Positions 1-9,281 of a stretch of 64,000 nucleotides of DNA are shown here, piece after piece. The position numbers and the translations under genes are program-made. Each line of letters opens with the position of its first letter. Within the stretch, counting starts at the first letter, position 1. The notes under the pieces are model-generated. The model was not told the DNA's origin and searched no databases. It was given only the letters and a program-made list of their open reading frames with translations. The DNA is taken from NCBI GenBank assembly GCA_002471275.1, contig DKPQ01000017.1:744001-808000 (forward strand), in the 5' to 3' direction. The stretch is from Flammeovirgaceae bacterium UBA7330. GTDB lineage: Bacteria; Bacteroidota; Bacteroidia; Cytophagales; Cyclobacteriaceae.

Positions 1-657
1 CGCAGCTATTCGTTTTCTCTCGGCTTCACTTTCTTCTTTTTCGAGCCTAAACTGATAGGCCAGGGCTTCCTGTTCCTGCTTCAGTTTGTTTTCGATCGCC
101 AAACGGATTTGTTCTGGTAATTTGATGGATCTGATCAGCAAGGCTCTCATCTGTATGTTGTTTCCCGGGGCACCGAGGATAGCTTCTGTCTCGCTCTTGA
201 TCGCTCCTTCTACTTCAGGTCGTTTGGTAGAGTAGATTTCTTCTGCTGTATATCTACCCATCACCTGGCGTACTGTTGAGCGGGTTTCAGGTATTACCAG
301 CCTACGAACATAGTCCTGTCTGAAATTCTCGTAAATATCTCCTATCTTATCATATTGTGGGTGAAACCTTAATGTGATGTCCACATTTATATTTAGTCCG
401 TTTTTATCAAGGACATCCATGGTTTCCTCTACCTGGTTTTCAGTCACATCATAAATGTATGCATCACTCCATGGGGCTTTTGCATGAAATCCTGGCTGGA
501 TTACATTTTCTTTATCCAATTCCCCTGTGATGGTATTGAATATTATTGCTCGTTCGCCAGCCTGTACCTTATAAAGGATGCTGTTTGAAAAGTAAACCAG
601 AATAATCAAGGCTACTGCACCAATAATTATAAAGGGCAGAAATCTCCTGTTGTCCAT
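1..657 (-). CDS. SPFH/prohibitin-family membrane protein (C-terminus cut by window edge)
   Basis: The reading frame begins at the ATG whose complement is at 655-657 and is still open at base 1, giving 219 residues. The N-terminus (MDNRRF) leads into one membrane segment at about residues 6-24. An SPFH/band-7 domain follows: the stretch after VQAGERAIIF, the motif ITLRFHP, and an Arg/Glu-rich coiled coil starting near residue 185 (KQEQEAL...AERKRI). Family members are membrane-anchored and form large ring or cage oligomers, often regulating FtsH-type proteolysis or membrane microdomains; that role is inferred here. It is divergently transcribed from ppc, and a TAnnTTTG element at 683-690 gives a short leader. 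Without the C-terminus, prohibitin cannot be separated from other SPFH subfamilies. Confidence 0.85.
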   Translation of the reverse strand, partial: MDNRRFLPFIIIGAVALIILVYFSNSILYKVQAGERAIIFNTITGELDKENVIQPGFHAKAPWSDAYIYDVTENQVEETMDVLDKNGLNINVDITLRFHPQYDKIGDIYENFRQDYVRRLVIPETRSTVRQVMGRYTAEEIYSTKRPEVEGAIKSETEAILGAPGNNIQMRALLIRSIKLPEQIRLAIENKLKQEQEALAYQFRLEKEESEAERKRIAA

Positions 658-682
658 AATATATTTTATTTAAATGTTGGCT

Positions 683-690
683 CAAAGGTA
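683..690 (-). promoter_or_regulatory. Candidate Bacteroidota -7 element for the SPFH gene
   Basis: On the minus strand the sequence reads TACCTTTG, an exact match to the Bacteroidota sigma-ABfr -7 consensus TAnnTTTG. It lies about 26 bases upstream of the ATG at 657, so transcription would start near 676. No convincing TTTG -33 element sits 17-23 bases further upstream, so this is a partial match. Confidence 0.45.
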
Positions 691-812
691 ACAAGCCTGA
701 TGAAATCTTGTTATGTTTATTAAATTGGTCGCAATAGATAATAATTTTAAAGTTTTTGCAACTAAAATTGTAATCTCAACCAAATATTCGTTAAAAATTT
801 TCAAAAAAGTCA

Positions 813-3578
813 ATGAATAATACGCTTGAACAACTGAAGGAAATATTGGGGAAACCCTATTATGACTTAGAATATCTGCTGGAAGCTTTGAAAGAAGTGC
901 TCATGGAGAATGGAGAGGAAGAAATTTCGAAACAAATTCCATGGATCAACGAGCAACCGGCTGATCTCTTCGATGAATTAACAGACAAACACATCCAATT
1001 ATACTCTCTGGTTTTTCAGCTGGTGAACATGGCTGAAATCAATGGGGCCGTTCAGCACAGGAGACAACTGGAAAATAAAGATCTCTCTTCAGTCAACGGA
1101 TTGTGGGCCAATAATATCAGGGTGTTGAAGCAGGCTGGTATCTCTGAAGATAAGATACTTGAAAGAATCAACAAGATACATGTAGAACCTGTATTAACAG
1201 CGCACCCTACAGAAGCCAAAAGAGCTACAGTCCTTGAACATCACCGTGAGTTATATCTCCTGATGGTACAGCGGGAAAACCAGATGTACACGGAGATGGA
1301 AAAGGAAAACATACGTAACAATGTAAAGCTTTGCTTATACAGACTGTGGAAAACCGGTGAAGTATTTGTAGAGAAGCCTGATGTGCCATCAGAGTTGAGG
1401 AATATCATGCACTACCTGGTAAATGTGTTCCCTGAGGTAATCCCGGTTCATGACAGAAGGATGAGACAAGCCTGGGAGGATCAGGGTTTCTCTGTAGATA
1501 AATTGTATGAACACAATGCCTGGCCGCGAATTACATTTGGTAACTGGGTAGGAGGTGACCGAGACGGTCATCCGCTAGTTACGGCAGGGGTAACGGCCCA
1601 GACCCTCAAACATCTCAGATTGAATGCCATGGTGGTATTGAGGAGGCGTCTGACTGATCTCGTACGACACATCAGTTTTACCATGGATATCAACGACCTA
1701 CCACCTTATCTCAAAGACAGGATCCTACAGATGGAGCATGAGCTTGAGGGGCGAGGCGAAGAAGCTTTTGAAAGAAATAAAGGCGAGGCGTATCGACAAT
1801 TTACCAACCTCATGATCTCGAAGCTTCCGGTAGACACCAAAAGAGGTCATGCAACAGAGATCATGGAGTACCCGGGTTCTTATGTGACCTCAGATGAACT
1901 TATCGCAGATCTAAGGTTACTCCAGAAAGCAATTATTGAATTCGGAGGAAAGCTTGTTGCCCGTGATGATATCCATAATACGATCCGGATTGTGGAAACA
2001 TTTGGCTTTCATCTGGCCAAACTGGATGTACGACAAAATAGCGCTTTTCATGACAAAGCCGTTGAGCAACTTCTGGAAGCCGCAGGATTCGAAAAAACCA
2101 ATTACAGTGAGTGGTCTGAAGAAGAGCGGGTCGCTTTTCTGAACCATGAATTGAAGTCCAACAGACCTTTTACGCATCAAAAGACAAAGCTTGGGCCAAA
2201 CGCCGAAGCTGTAATTGAGTGCTACCGGGTAGTAGATCAGCACATTACCAAATACGGAGCCAAAGGGATAGGTTCACTGATTGTGAGTATGACACGGTCA
2301 GTATCAGATTTGCTTACGGTCTATCTGCTAGCAAGAGAAGGAGGACTGACCAAACAATTAAAAAATGGAATGGTATCCCTGGTGCCTGTCGTGCCATTGC
2401 TCGAAACCATTGATGACCTGGAGAATGGTCCTGAGATCATGAAAGGATTTCTGGCCCATCCATTCACCCAGCGAAGTTTAAAATACTTCCAGGAGCAAGA
2501 CAAAGAAGAACAGATGATCCAGCAGGTCATGGTAGGCTATAGTGATAGCAACAAGGATGGTGGTATCATAGCCAGTCAATGGCATTTGTTTAAGGCTCAG
2601 TCAAGGCTTTTTGAAACCGGTCAGGAATTCAATGTGAAGATGCGATTCTTCCATGGTAAGGGTGGTTCAATTAGTAGAGGAGCCGGCCCAACGCATTATT
2701 TTGTGAATTCCTTGCCACACTCTACCATCAATGGAGATATGCGATTGACGGAGCAGGGGGAAACCATCGCTCAGAAATATGCCAATAAAGTTAACGCAGA
2801 GTATAACATTGAGCTATTAACCTCAAGCATTGCGGCCAAGTCTATACTTAGCAGACATACGGAACGTAAGGCTCATCCTTTGGAGGATATACTTGAAAAG
2901 CTGGCTCAAATGAGTAAGGCGAAGTATGGAGAACTGATTCATATGGATGGCTTTGTTCAGTACTTCAGGGAGTCTACACCAATTGATGCCATTGAGTCGA
3001 GTAAGATAGGATCCAGACCGGCCAAGAGGACCGGTGCCAATACCCTGGAAGACCTTCGGGCCATTCCTTGGGTTTTTAGCTGGAGCCAGTCAAGGTATAA
3101 TATGACTAGCTGGTATGGCATTGGTACAGCGGTAAGCACCTTAAAGAAAGAGGATGAGAGATCATACCAGAAGTTTAAGGAAGCACTCAAGACAGATCCT
3201 TTTATCAGGTATGTATTCACCAATGTGGATACCAGTCTGGCCGCTACTGATGAAGAAATCATGAAGGAATATGCTTCTTTGGTACAGGATAAAGCTCTGA
3301 GAGAAAAGTTTTTAAAAGTGTTCCTCGATGAGCTGAAGCTGACTCGCGATATGTTGATGGAGCTCTTGGAGGAAGATATAGATAAGAGAAGGAAAAACCA
3401 TTACTACTCAAATCAGCTGAGAGCTTCTATGATGACTCATATCCATAAATTCCAGGTTAAACTCCTGAGGAAGTGGAGAACAGAGAAGGAAGATAATGCT
3501 GCAGAAGCGGATGAAACACTCAAAAAGCTATTGCTTACCATTAATGGTATAGCCGGAGCGATGAGGAATACAGGTTAA
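813..3578 (+). CDS. ppc: Phosphoenolpyruvate carboxylase
   Basis: The 921-residue protein carboxylates phosphoenolpyruvate with bicarbonate to oxaloacetate, the anaplerotic feed of the TCA cycle, in the cytoplasm. Visible motifs are VLTAHPTEAKR with catalytic His131, the GGDRDGHP loop, MVGYSDSNKDGG, the glycine-rich FFHGKGGSISRGAGP loop (usually FHGRGG in other phyla) and the characteristic C-terminal MRNTG. The length matches the family (about 880-930). It is a single-gene unit: a divergent gene lies upstream and a strong hairpin terminator follows at 3589-3637. The ATG at 813 follows an AT-rich leader and is the only start that keeps the N-terminal helix. Confidence 0.97.
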   Translation: MNNTLEQLKEILGKPYYDLEYLLEALKEVLMENGEEEISKQIPWINEQPADLFDELTDKHIQLYSLVFQLVNMAEINGAVQHRRQLENKDLSSVNGLWANNIRVLKQAGISEDKILERINKIHVEPVLTAHPTEAKRATVLEHHRELYLLMVQRENQMYTEMEKENIRNNVKLCLYRLWKTGEVFVEKPDVPSELRNIMHYLVNVFPEVIPVHDRRMRQAWEDQGFSVDKLYEHNAWPRITFGNWVGGDRDGHPLVTAGVTAQTLKHLRLNAMVVLRRRLTDLVRHISFTMDINDLPPYLKDRILQMEHELEGRGEEAFERNKGEAYRQFTNLMISKLPVDTKRGHATEIMEYPGSYVTSDELIADLRLLQKAIIEFGGKLVARDDIHNTIRIVETFGFHLAKLDVRQNSAFHDKAVEQLLEAAGFEKTNYSEWSEEERVAFLNHELKSNRPFTHQKTKLGPNAEAVIECYRVVDQHITKYGAKGIGSLIVSMTRSVSDLLTVYLLAREGGLTKQLKNGMVSLVPVVPLLETIDDLENGPEIMKGFLAHPFTQRSLKYFQEQDKEEQMIQQVMVGYSDSNKDGGIIASQWHLFKAQSRLFETGQEFNVKMRFFHGKGGSISRGAGPTHYFVNSLPHSTINGDMRLTEQGETIAQKYANKVNAEYNIELLTSSIAAKSILSRHTERKAHPLEDILEKLAQMSKAKYGELIHMDGFVQYFRESTPIDAIESSKIGSRPAKRTGANTLEDLRAIPWVFSWSQSRYNMTSWYGIGTAVSTLKKEDERSYQKFKEALKTDPFIRYVFTNVDTSLAATDEEIMKEYASLVQDKALREKFLKVFLDELKLTRDMLMELLEEDIDKRRKNHYYSNQLRASMMTHIHKFQVKLLRKWRTEKEDNAAEADETLKKLLLTINGIAGAMRNTG

Positions 3579-3588
3579 TAAAAAGTAG

Positions 3589-3637
3589 ATGGCTGCATAA
3601 AAAGGAGTGACCAAAGTCACTCCCTACAGCCATTTTT
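3589..3637 (+). terminator. Intrinsic terminator after ppc
   Basis: A perfect 8-bp stem GGAGTGAC/GTCACTCC (3604-3611 with 3616-3623, loop CAAA) is nested inside an outer 7-bp stem ATGGCTG/CAGCCAT (3589-3595 with 3627-3633). A run of five T (3633-3637) follows. It also lies 3' of the convergent RRM gene and may serve both strands. Confidence 0.75.
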
Positions 3638-3694
3638 GAAATTCATAACCAATCCCTTAAGGACTGAATAGCTGTATATCTTGAAGTTGTGTGA

Positions 3695-3940
3695 TTATCG
3701 CTTTGGATTGGCAACTTTCACCACAATGGTGCTACCCTCAAAATCTGATTCATTTAATGCATCGATCGCAGTTTTTGCTTCACTGTCATCACTCATTTCA
3801 ACGAATCCATAACGTTTTGAATTTCCGGTTTCCCGGTCCATGATTACTTTAGCTGAATCAACTGATCCATATTGTTCGAATAGAGAGCGCAAGCTATCTC
3901 CTGTGGTCCTGGCAGCTAGCTTTGCAATAAAAATGTTCAT
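3695..3940 (-). CDS. Small RRM-domain RNA-binding protein
   Basis: The 81-residue protein is essentially a single RNA recognition motif. The RNP2 strand is IFIAKL at residues 3-8 and the RNP1 motif is KRYGFVEM, with the two aromatics that stack on RNA. Short single-RRM proteins of this type are common in Bacteroidota and cyanobacteria, where they act as cold-shock-like or post-transcriptional regulators. The RNA target here is unknown. The gene is monocistronic and convergent with ppc. The next 270 bases upstream hold no credible gene and could be a long 5' leader. The fold is certain; the physiological role is not. Confidence 0.92.
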   Translation of the reverse strand: MNIFIAKLAARTTGDSLRSLFEQYGSVDSAKVIMDRETGNSKRYGFVEMSDDSEAKTAIDALNESDFEGSTIVVKVANPKR

Positions 3941-4213
3941 AATAAATACAGGTAAACGGTAATAAAAAGTTAGGGTAGCATATCATTTGGCTCCTTAATT
4001 ACTGTAATATAATAATATTTTGCGGTTACTGATAAATTATTGTGATGTACAATTTTAAGTTTGAGATGGTTTTTATAAACACGCTTTAAATAAAGGAGCA
4101 TAGTATTATTTAAAAATTTTGTCAGTGGTGTGGCTTTACTGCAGCGTATGACCAAGGATTGATTTTATAAAACTTTTTTGAAATATTTTAGCATTTAACC
4201 AAACGACCAACCC

Positions 4214-5668
4214 ATGCGCTTGATTCTTTTACTTTCAATTTTTTCTCTTTTTTTCGGATGTAAAAAGCCACAAAAAGAGGCAACATCTAACCAATCAAAG
4301 CCAAATATCATTTACATATTGGCTGACGATCTTGGGTATGGAGATTTGGGTGTTTATGGTCAGCAAAAAATAAAAACCCCAAATATTGATCGACTGGCGA
4401 GTCAGGGGATGTTGTTTACCCAACACTACTCAGGAAGTACCGTTTGTGCACCATCCCGATCGTCGTTGATGAGCGGATTGCACACCGGACATACACCCAT
4501 CAGAGGCAATAGGGAAGTGAAGCCAGAAGGTCAGGAACCATTTCCAGATTCAATTCCTGTACTGCCAAAGATGATGAAACAAGCGGGTTATGTCACCGGT
4601 GCCTTTGGTAAATGGGGGCTGGGATTCCCGGGTTCTGAAGGTGAGCCAAACAATTTTGGTTTCGACCAATTCTATGGATACAATTGCCAGCGTCTGGCCC
4701 ATATTTACCATCCGGAATATCTATGGAACAATCGTGAAAAAGTAGAATTGCCAGACAATCTGCAGGGAAAGGATCAGCAGTATGCTCCTGAACTTATCCA
4801 TCAGCAGACACTGTCTTTTATAAGAAAGAATCAGGACAATCCTTTCTTCCTGTTCGTTCCTACTCCCATACCTCACGCTGAGCTGGTTGCTCCGGACTCG
4901 GTAATGAAACGATATATCGGTGAGTTTTTACCGGAGAAATCCTACAATGGTAAGGATTATGGTGATCCTGATTATGACTTCTTTAGAGGTCCATATGGTG
5001 ATCAGGAAAATGCACATGCCGCATTTGCCGCTATGGTGAGTATTTTGGATCGGCACGTCGGAGAGATCATGGAGTTGGTTGATTCCCTGGGTATTGCTGA
5101 AAATACCATCATCATGTTTACTTCCGACAATGGACCACATTTGGAGGGTGGTGCAGACCCTGATTATTTTGATAGCAATGGACCCTTGCAGGGTTATAAA
5201 AGAGATCTTTACGAAGGAGGTATCAGGGTGCCTTTCATAGTCAGGTGGCCTGGGACCGTCAGAGCCGGGACACAGTCAGATCATATTTCAGCTTTCTGGG
5301 ATATTGTACCAACGTTGAAGGATTTAACAAAGAGTGACTATCACATCAACCCTGATGGAATTTCATTCTTGCCAACACTTAAAGGAGATAACTCAGCTCA
5401 ACAGGAACATGATTACCTCTATTGGGAATTTCATGAGAAAGGGGGGAGACAAGCCGTGCGAATGGGGAAATGGAAAGCAGTGAAGTATGAGGTGTTTAGC
5501 GGAGAGGCTGATATAGAACTCTATGATCTCTCAGTTGACATCGGAGAAACCAATGATCTGTCGGATCAACATCCACAGATTATTGACCAGGTCAAAACCG
5601 TATTTGATACTGCACGCACACATAATCCCATCTTTAAGTTTGCTTCAGAAACCTACGTGGCGAACTAA
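4214..5668 (+). CDS. Lipoprotein sulfatase (arylsulfatase A-like)
   Basis: This 484-residue member of the alkaline-phosphatase superfamily hydrolyses sulfate esters. A lipoprotein signal ends at LFFGC with acylated Cys16, so it is probably envelope-anchored. Metal-binding DD is at residues 38-39 (LADDLGYGDLG). The sulfatase signature CAPSRSSLMSG begins with Cys78, which would be converted to formylglycine. FTSDNGPH and the EGGIRVPFIVRWPG segment are also present. No formylglycine-generating enzyme or anSME is encoded in this window, so maturation would depend on a distant gene. The substrate (algal polysaccharide, carrageenan-type or host glycan) cannot be read from the sequence. It stands alone, without SusC/SusD neighbours. 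Confidence 0.93.
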   Translation: MRLILLLSIFSLFFGCKKPQKEATSNQSKPNIIYILADDLGYGDLGVYGQQKIKTPNIDRLASQGMLFTQHYSGSTVCAPSRSSLMSGLHTGHTPIRGNREVKPEGQEPFPDSIPVLPKMMKQAGYVTGAFGKWGLGFPGSEGEPNNFGFDQFYGYNCQRLAHIYHPEYLWNNREKVELPDNLQGKDQQYAPELIHQQTLSFIRKNQDNPFFLFVPTPIPHAELVAPDSVMKRYIGEFLPEKSYNGKDYGDPDYDFFRGPYGDQENAHAAFAAMVSILDRHVGEIMELVDSLGIAENTIIMFTSDNGPHLEGGADPDYFDSNGPLQGYKRDLYEGGIRVPFIVRWPGTVRAGTQSDHISAFWDIVPTLKDLTKSDYHINPDGISFLPTLKGDNSAQQEHDYLYWEFHEKGGRQAVRMGKWKAVKYEVFSGEADIELYDLSVDIGETNDLSDQHPQIIDQVKTVFDTARTHNPIFKFASETYVAN

Positions 5669-5739
5669 GGAATATATCGTCAATCCACTTTTGCGATCAT
5701 TGGATAGATGTGCTAACTTGATTGTCAGGACTCACTTCA

Positions 5740-6147
5740 ATGAAAAAGTTGTTGCTATTTGCGGTTTTTTTGACATCAGGGTTTTTGCATGCCCAGGATC
5801 AAGGTCAGATCATACGAAGTATCTACTTTGGTGGAGGAAGTTGGTATATCGACGAATATCAGGTCGAAGAGCTTTACCATTTTATCGATTCTCTTCCCGG
5901 GTCAATGAGTTATTCGATTAGTATCCACAGCCACACAGATAACATCGGTGGGGTGGCTTTCAATCAAATGCTTTCAGAATACCGTAGCAAAGCCGCATTG
6001 CGAGTCCTGCTGGAAAAGGGATATTCCCGTGATGCCATCGAAATCAAAGATTTTGGACTTCACAATCCGGTGTTTGACAACAGCACGTATGAAGGCCGTC
6101 TCAAAAACAGACGGGTTGACATTATTTTTTGGCCTCAGGTGTTATAA
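5740..6147 (+). CDS. Secreted OmpA-C-like protein
   Basis: The protein starts MKKLLLFAVFL and has a cleavable signal peptide ending near FLHAQ. The rest is one short OmpA/MotB C-terminal-like domain: HSHTDNIGG, then NQMLSEYRSKAALRVL, then NRRVDIIFW. OmpA domains bind the peptide stem of peptidoglycan, and the NxxLSxxRAxxVxxxL pattern is recognisable. At 135 residues it is a free-standing domain without a barrel. The upstream TTG at 5722 would place six residues before the signal peptide, so the ATG at 5740 is preferred. It lies 72 bases after the sulfatase and converges on the next gene with 6 bases between stops. Confidence 0.75.
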   Translation: MKKLLLFAVFLTSGFLHAQDQGQIIRSIYFGGGSWYIDEYQVEELYHFIDSLPGSMSYSISIHSHTDNIGGVAFNQMLSEYRSKAALRVLLEKGYSRDAIEIKDFGLHNPVFDNSTYEGRLKNRRVDIIFWPQVL

Positions 6148-6153
6148 TAACCT

Positions 6154-7869
6154 CTAGAAGTCAATAGACAACCCAAAATAGGGTGACATGTATCGGGTGG
6201 CTTTATAGGAGCCATCATCAGCAGGCGCAAATGCCCAATAGTAGTCCATACCTACTGCCAGGAATTTATTCATGTGATAGATGAACCGTACCTTGGCCAA
6301 TGAGTTTTCATCAAAGGTGAACGCATCTTTTAAAGTGGCCAGGTTTCCTTTGATATAGTTGGCGTGCAGGGATACTTTATCTCCAAGTCGTTCCAGGTCA
6401 GCATTCAATCTGACTACAGCGGGTGCTTCATCTGAAATTTCATCAGGGATCATCAGACTACCTCCGAGTTGAACTTTGTGGGCTATATGTCCTTGTAAGC
6501 TTCCATAGATTCCACTCATTTTTGGTGCACCATTTAGCGAAAGAATTTTAGCATCCTTATTGATTTCATAACTGGCATCAAAGAACTGTGGAAGGTAGTT
6601 CTCAGTGTAATTGAGCCTTTCAATTCTGATATCAGTACTAAATAAGTCAGCGATGAAATTAAGTCTGAAGTTCAATCCGGTACTAAAACCCGAACCACTG
6701 GAGAACCCATCACCAAGCGTATCTTTTACCGCCTGGTTTGCTACATTAAGCTTGCTGTATGTTGTAAAAAGATCAATCTGGATAAACGGGATACTCAAAA
6801 GTGTAATACCAGCATCCAATCCAAATGCACTGACTCCATCCTGTGTATACTGATAGGTAGTAGATGTGCTGTCGCTGGTAGGTATAGCTGTCTGGTCTTT
6901 ATCCAGAATATATTGCCCACCGATTTCGAATGTTCGGACAATAGGAATTCCCGATTGTGCCAATGGTCTTGTGTATGGCCTGATAGCAAATAAGTTTAGT
7001 GAAGCAGGGTTGAAATCACTATACAAACCTTCAATTCCTACCAGACCCCGATAGTTTAGGTCATAGTGTATACCCAATTTTCGTTTTTCATAGCTTGTGG
7101 TATTGGTGTAGTTGTTGATCAGGCCTCCAAAACCAATCATCGCACTACTCAACTCGCCTACTCTGAAATAGATCGGGTCACGTTTTTGGTTACCCAGTCT
7201 CAGATACCTGATCAATCGGGCAACTCCCACACCGTCTTTGAAGATTTCCGTTCTGAACGAATTGCTTTGAATACCATAAAGTACCGGTACGTTTAGTCCC
7301 AATCCAACTTTACCCAGACTAAATTCCGGAGAGAGTACCAGTCCGACATAATATTGACCATCGATCTCTGTGAAGGTAAAGCCTCCAGTAAAGGATCCCT
7401 TGTTTTCTCCGGAAGGTATACCAGCCCTGAAATCCTGAACAGGGGGGAGGTCCCGGTTTTCCCGTACTTTCTTTTCTTTCTTAGGCTTTTCTTCTTCCTC
7501 TGTTAGATCTTCAGCCAGTTCTTCTTCGGGTTCTGGCTCTTCAATTTCAGGCTGAGGCTCCTGGACAGGCTCCGATACTGTATTATCCGGAGGGATGGAA
7601 TCTGCTGCATATGTGTTTATTTCAGGCTCCGACGGAGCCACCGTATCAGCCACAAAAGTTTGTGGAGTAGGTGCTGTTTCAGTAGGAGAAGTTTCCTCAA
7701 CTGTCACCTGATCAATCTGCTCTTCTTTCTTTTTCTTCTTTTTCTTCTTTTTCTTGTCTTCCCAAAGATGAGAATAGTCAGCAAATGGATCTTCCTCTTG
7801 AGCAACAGCAGGCTGGACTAATCCAAAGAGGTATATGATAAAGCAGAGTGATAGTAACGATTTTAGCAT
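6154..7869 (-). CDS. Predicted outer-membrane beta-barrel with Lys-rich and Pro/Glu-rich N-terminal linker
   Basis: This 571-residue protein has a signal peptide (MLKSLLSLCF...AVAQ). Next comes a run of ten lysines near residues 39-48, then a long Pro/Glu/Thr linker to about residue 145. A C-terminal region of alternating aromatic and polar strands ends in F-G-L-S-I-D-F, the usual terminal strand of an outer-membrane barrel. I do not recognise a named family. The lysine tract is encoded by three tandem copies of a 9-base unit (7729-7755). It is downstream of tyrS on the same strand with a 76-base gap. Function is unknown; the charged periplasmic tail suggests peptidoglycan or nucleic-acid-like polyanion contact, which is only a guess. 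Confidence 0.75.
   Translation of the reverse strand: MLKSLLSLCFIIYLFGLVQPAVAQEEDPFADYSHLWEDKKKKKKKKKKEEQIDQVTVEETSPTETAPTPQTFVADTVAPSEPEINTYAADSIPPDNTVSEPVQEPQPEIEEPEPEEELAEDLTEEEEKPKKEKKVRENRDLPPVQDFRAGIPSGENKGSFTGGFTFTEIDGQYYVGLVLSPEFSLGKVGLGLNVPVLYGIQSNSFRTEIFKDGVGVARLIRYLRLGNQKRDPIYFRVGELSSAMIGFGGLINNYTNTTSYEKRKLGIHYDLNYRGLVGIEGLYSDFNPASLNLFAIRPYTRPLAQSGIPIVRTFEIGGQYILDKDQTAIPTSDSTSTTYQYTQDGVSAFGLDAGITLLSIPFIQIDLFTTYSKLNVANQAVKDTLGDGFSSGSGFSTGLNFRLNFIADLFSTDIRIERLNYTENYLPQFFDASYEINKDAKILSLNGAPKMSGIYGSLQGHIAHKVQLGGSLMIPDEISDEAPAVVRLNADLERLGDKVSLHANYIKGNLATLKDAFTFDENSLAKVRFIYHMNKFLAVGMDYYWAFAPADDGSYKATRYMSPYFGLSIDF
7729..7755 (-). repeat. Three tandem copies of a 9-base unit encoding polylysine
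   Basis: Read on the minus strand, AAGAAAAAG is repeated three times without mismatch, adding KKK per copy inside the beta-barrel gene 6154-7869. Copy-number slippage would change the lysine tract by three residues without breaking the frame. Confidence 0.85.
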
Positions 7870-7945
7870 AGCCGGACTAATAAAAGTTCAATTTTATTTA
7901 AAAATAATCTAAATTCTGTAAAACTCAGACCCTCAAACCCTGGAT

Positions 7946-9226
7946 TTAGTTGACCTGAATCAAAAAGTAATTCTTTTTTCCCTTTTGGGCAAGTAGATAT
8001 TTTCCTTGCAAAAGCTCTTTGTCAACCGGCTCATCATCCGAAATTATTTTCTTCTTATTAATACTCACACCTCCGCCTTTGATCATTCTTCTGGCTTCTC
8101 CTTTAGAGGGAAATACAATACCATTGGTGACTTCACTGAGGAAATCTGCCACGTTTTGCACTTCATCCAAAGAATCTTTACTGATGGTTGTTTGGGGGAC
8201 TCCTTCAAATACCTGAAGCAAGGTTCGTTCATCCAGGGAAGCCAGGTCTTCAGTGGTTGATTTTCCAAATAAAATGGAAGAGGCTTTCATGGCTACATCC
8301 AGATCCTTTTCGGAATGTACCCTGATGGTTAGCTCTTCTGCCAGTTCTTTTTGGAGCAATCGTTGATGTGGAGCTTCCTGGTGTTGTGCGATTAGACCCT
8401 CTATGGTTTTTTGATCCCTGGTGGTAAAGATCTTCATGCATTTCTTCGCATCCGCATCACTCAGGTTGATCCAGTATTGGTAAAATTGATATGGTGATGT
8501 TTTTTCCGGGTCCAGCCATACATTACCGGATTCGGATTTACCAAATTTTGAACCGTCTGCTTTAGTGATAAGGGGAGAGGTAATGGCAAATGCTTCTCCC
8601 TGGCCTTTTCTTCGGATCAGTTCAGTTCCCGTAACAATGTTGCCCCATTGGTCTGAGCCACCCAGCTGAAGCTTAACATTTTTATTTTTCCATAAATGGT
8701 AAAAATCATAGCCCTGGATCAACTGGTACGAAAACTCTGTAAATGAAAGCCCTGTTTCCAGCCGGTTTTTCACCGAATCCTTGCTCATCATGTAGTTTAC
8801 CGATATATGCTTACCCACATCCCTGATAAATTCGAGGAAGTTAAATTCCTTAAACCAATCGTAGTTGTTAACGATCTCGGCAGCATTTTCCCCTTCAAAG
8901 CTCAGGAACTTTTCCAATTGAGCTTTCACTTTCCCTAAATTGTGATTGAGGGTCTGCTCATCAAGTAGGTTTCTTTCTGCAGATTTACCAGAAGGATCTC
9001 CAACCATACCCGTAGCTCCTCCAACAAGGGCAATGGGCTTATGTCCGCAAGCCTGGAGGTGAACCAGTATCATGATCTGCACCAGGTTGCCAATATGTAA
9101 TGAATCCGCTGTAGGGTCGAAACCGATATAGGCGGCAGTCATCTCCTTATTCAACTGTTCTTCTGCACCGGGCATGATGTCATGGATCATGCCTCTCCAT
9201 TTCAATTCGGAGACAAAATTTTTCAT
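7946..9226 (-). CDS. tyrS: Tyrosyl-tRNA synthetase
   Basis: This 426-residue class Ic synthetase charges tRNA-Tyr with tyrosine. The HIGH motif is HIGN at residues 44-47 within YIGFDPTADSLHIGN. The KMSKS motif is KFGKS at 227-231. The tyrosine-binding GSDQWGNI region is intact, and an S4 RNA-binding domain occupies about residues 360-426. The length fits the bacterial TyrRS-I type. A TAnnTTTG element at 9259-9266 on the minus strand gives a leader of about 25 bases, too short for a T-box. Confidence 0.97.
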   Translation of the reverse strand: MKNFVSELKWRGMIHDIMPGAEEQLNKEMTAAYIGFDPTADSLHIGNLVQIMILVHLQACGHKPIALVGGATGMVGDPSGKSAERNLLDEQTLNHNLGKVKAQLEKFLSFEGENAAEIVNNYDWFKEFNFLEFIRDVGKHISVNYMMSKDSVKNRLETGLSFTEFSYQLIQGYDFYHLWKNKNVKLQLGGSDQWGNIVTGTELIRRKGQGEAFAITSPLITKADGSKFGKSESGNVWLDPEKTSPYQFYQYWINLSDADAKKCMKIFTTRDQKTIEGLIAQHQEAPHQRLLQKELAEELTIRVHSEKDLDVAMKASSILFGKSTTEDLASLDERTLLQVFEGVPQTTISKDSLDEVQNVADFLSEVTNGIVFPSKGEARRMIKGGGVSINKKKIISDDEPVDKELLQGKYLLAQKGKKNYFLIQVN

Positions 9227-9258
9227 ATAGTGGTATATTGTTTTGTAATTTTGGAGAG

Positions 9259-9266
9259 CAAAAATA
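9259..9266 (-). promoter_or_regulatory. Candidate -7 element for tyrS
   Basis: The minus strand reads TATTTTTG, matching TAnnTTTG exactly, 33-40 bases upstream of the tyrS ATG at 9226. The predicted start is near 9252. No clear -33 TTTG is seen. Confidence 0.4.
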
Positions 9267-9281
9267 GGGTCCTTTTCTGTT

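Noticed and set aside
3970..4155. 61-codon open frame on the minus strand upstream of the RRM gene
   Set aside because: Low-complexity AT-rich translation with no domain or signal; sits in what is more likely a leader or promoter region.
5523..5921. 132-codon frame bridging the sulfatase end and the OmpA-like gene
   Set aside because: It overlaps two well-supported genes in another frame and has no recognisable features.
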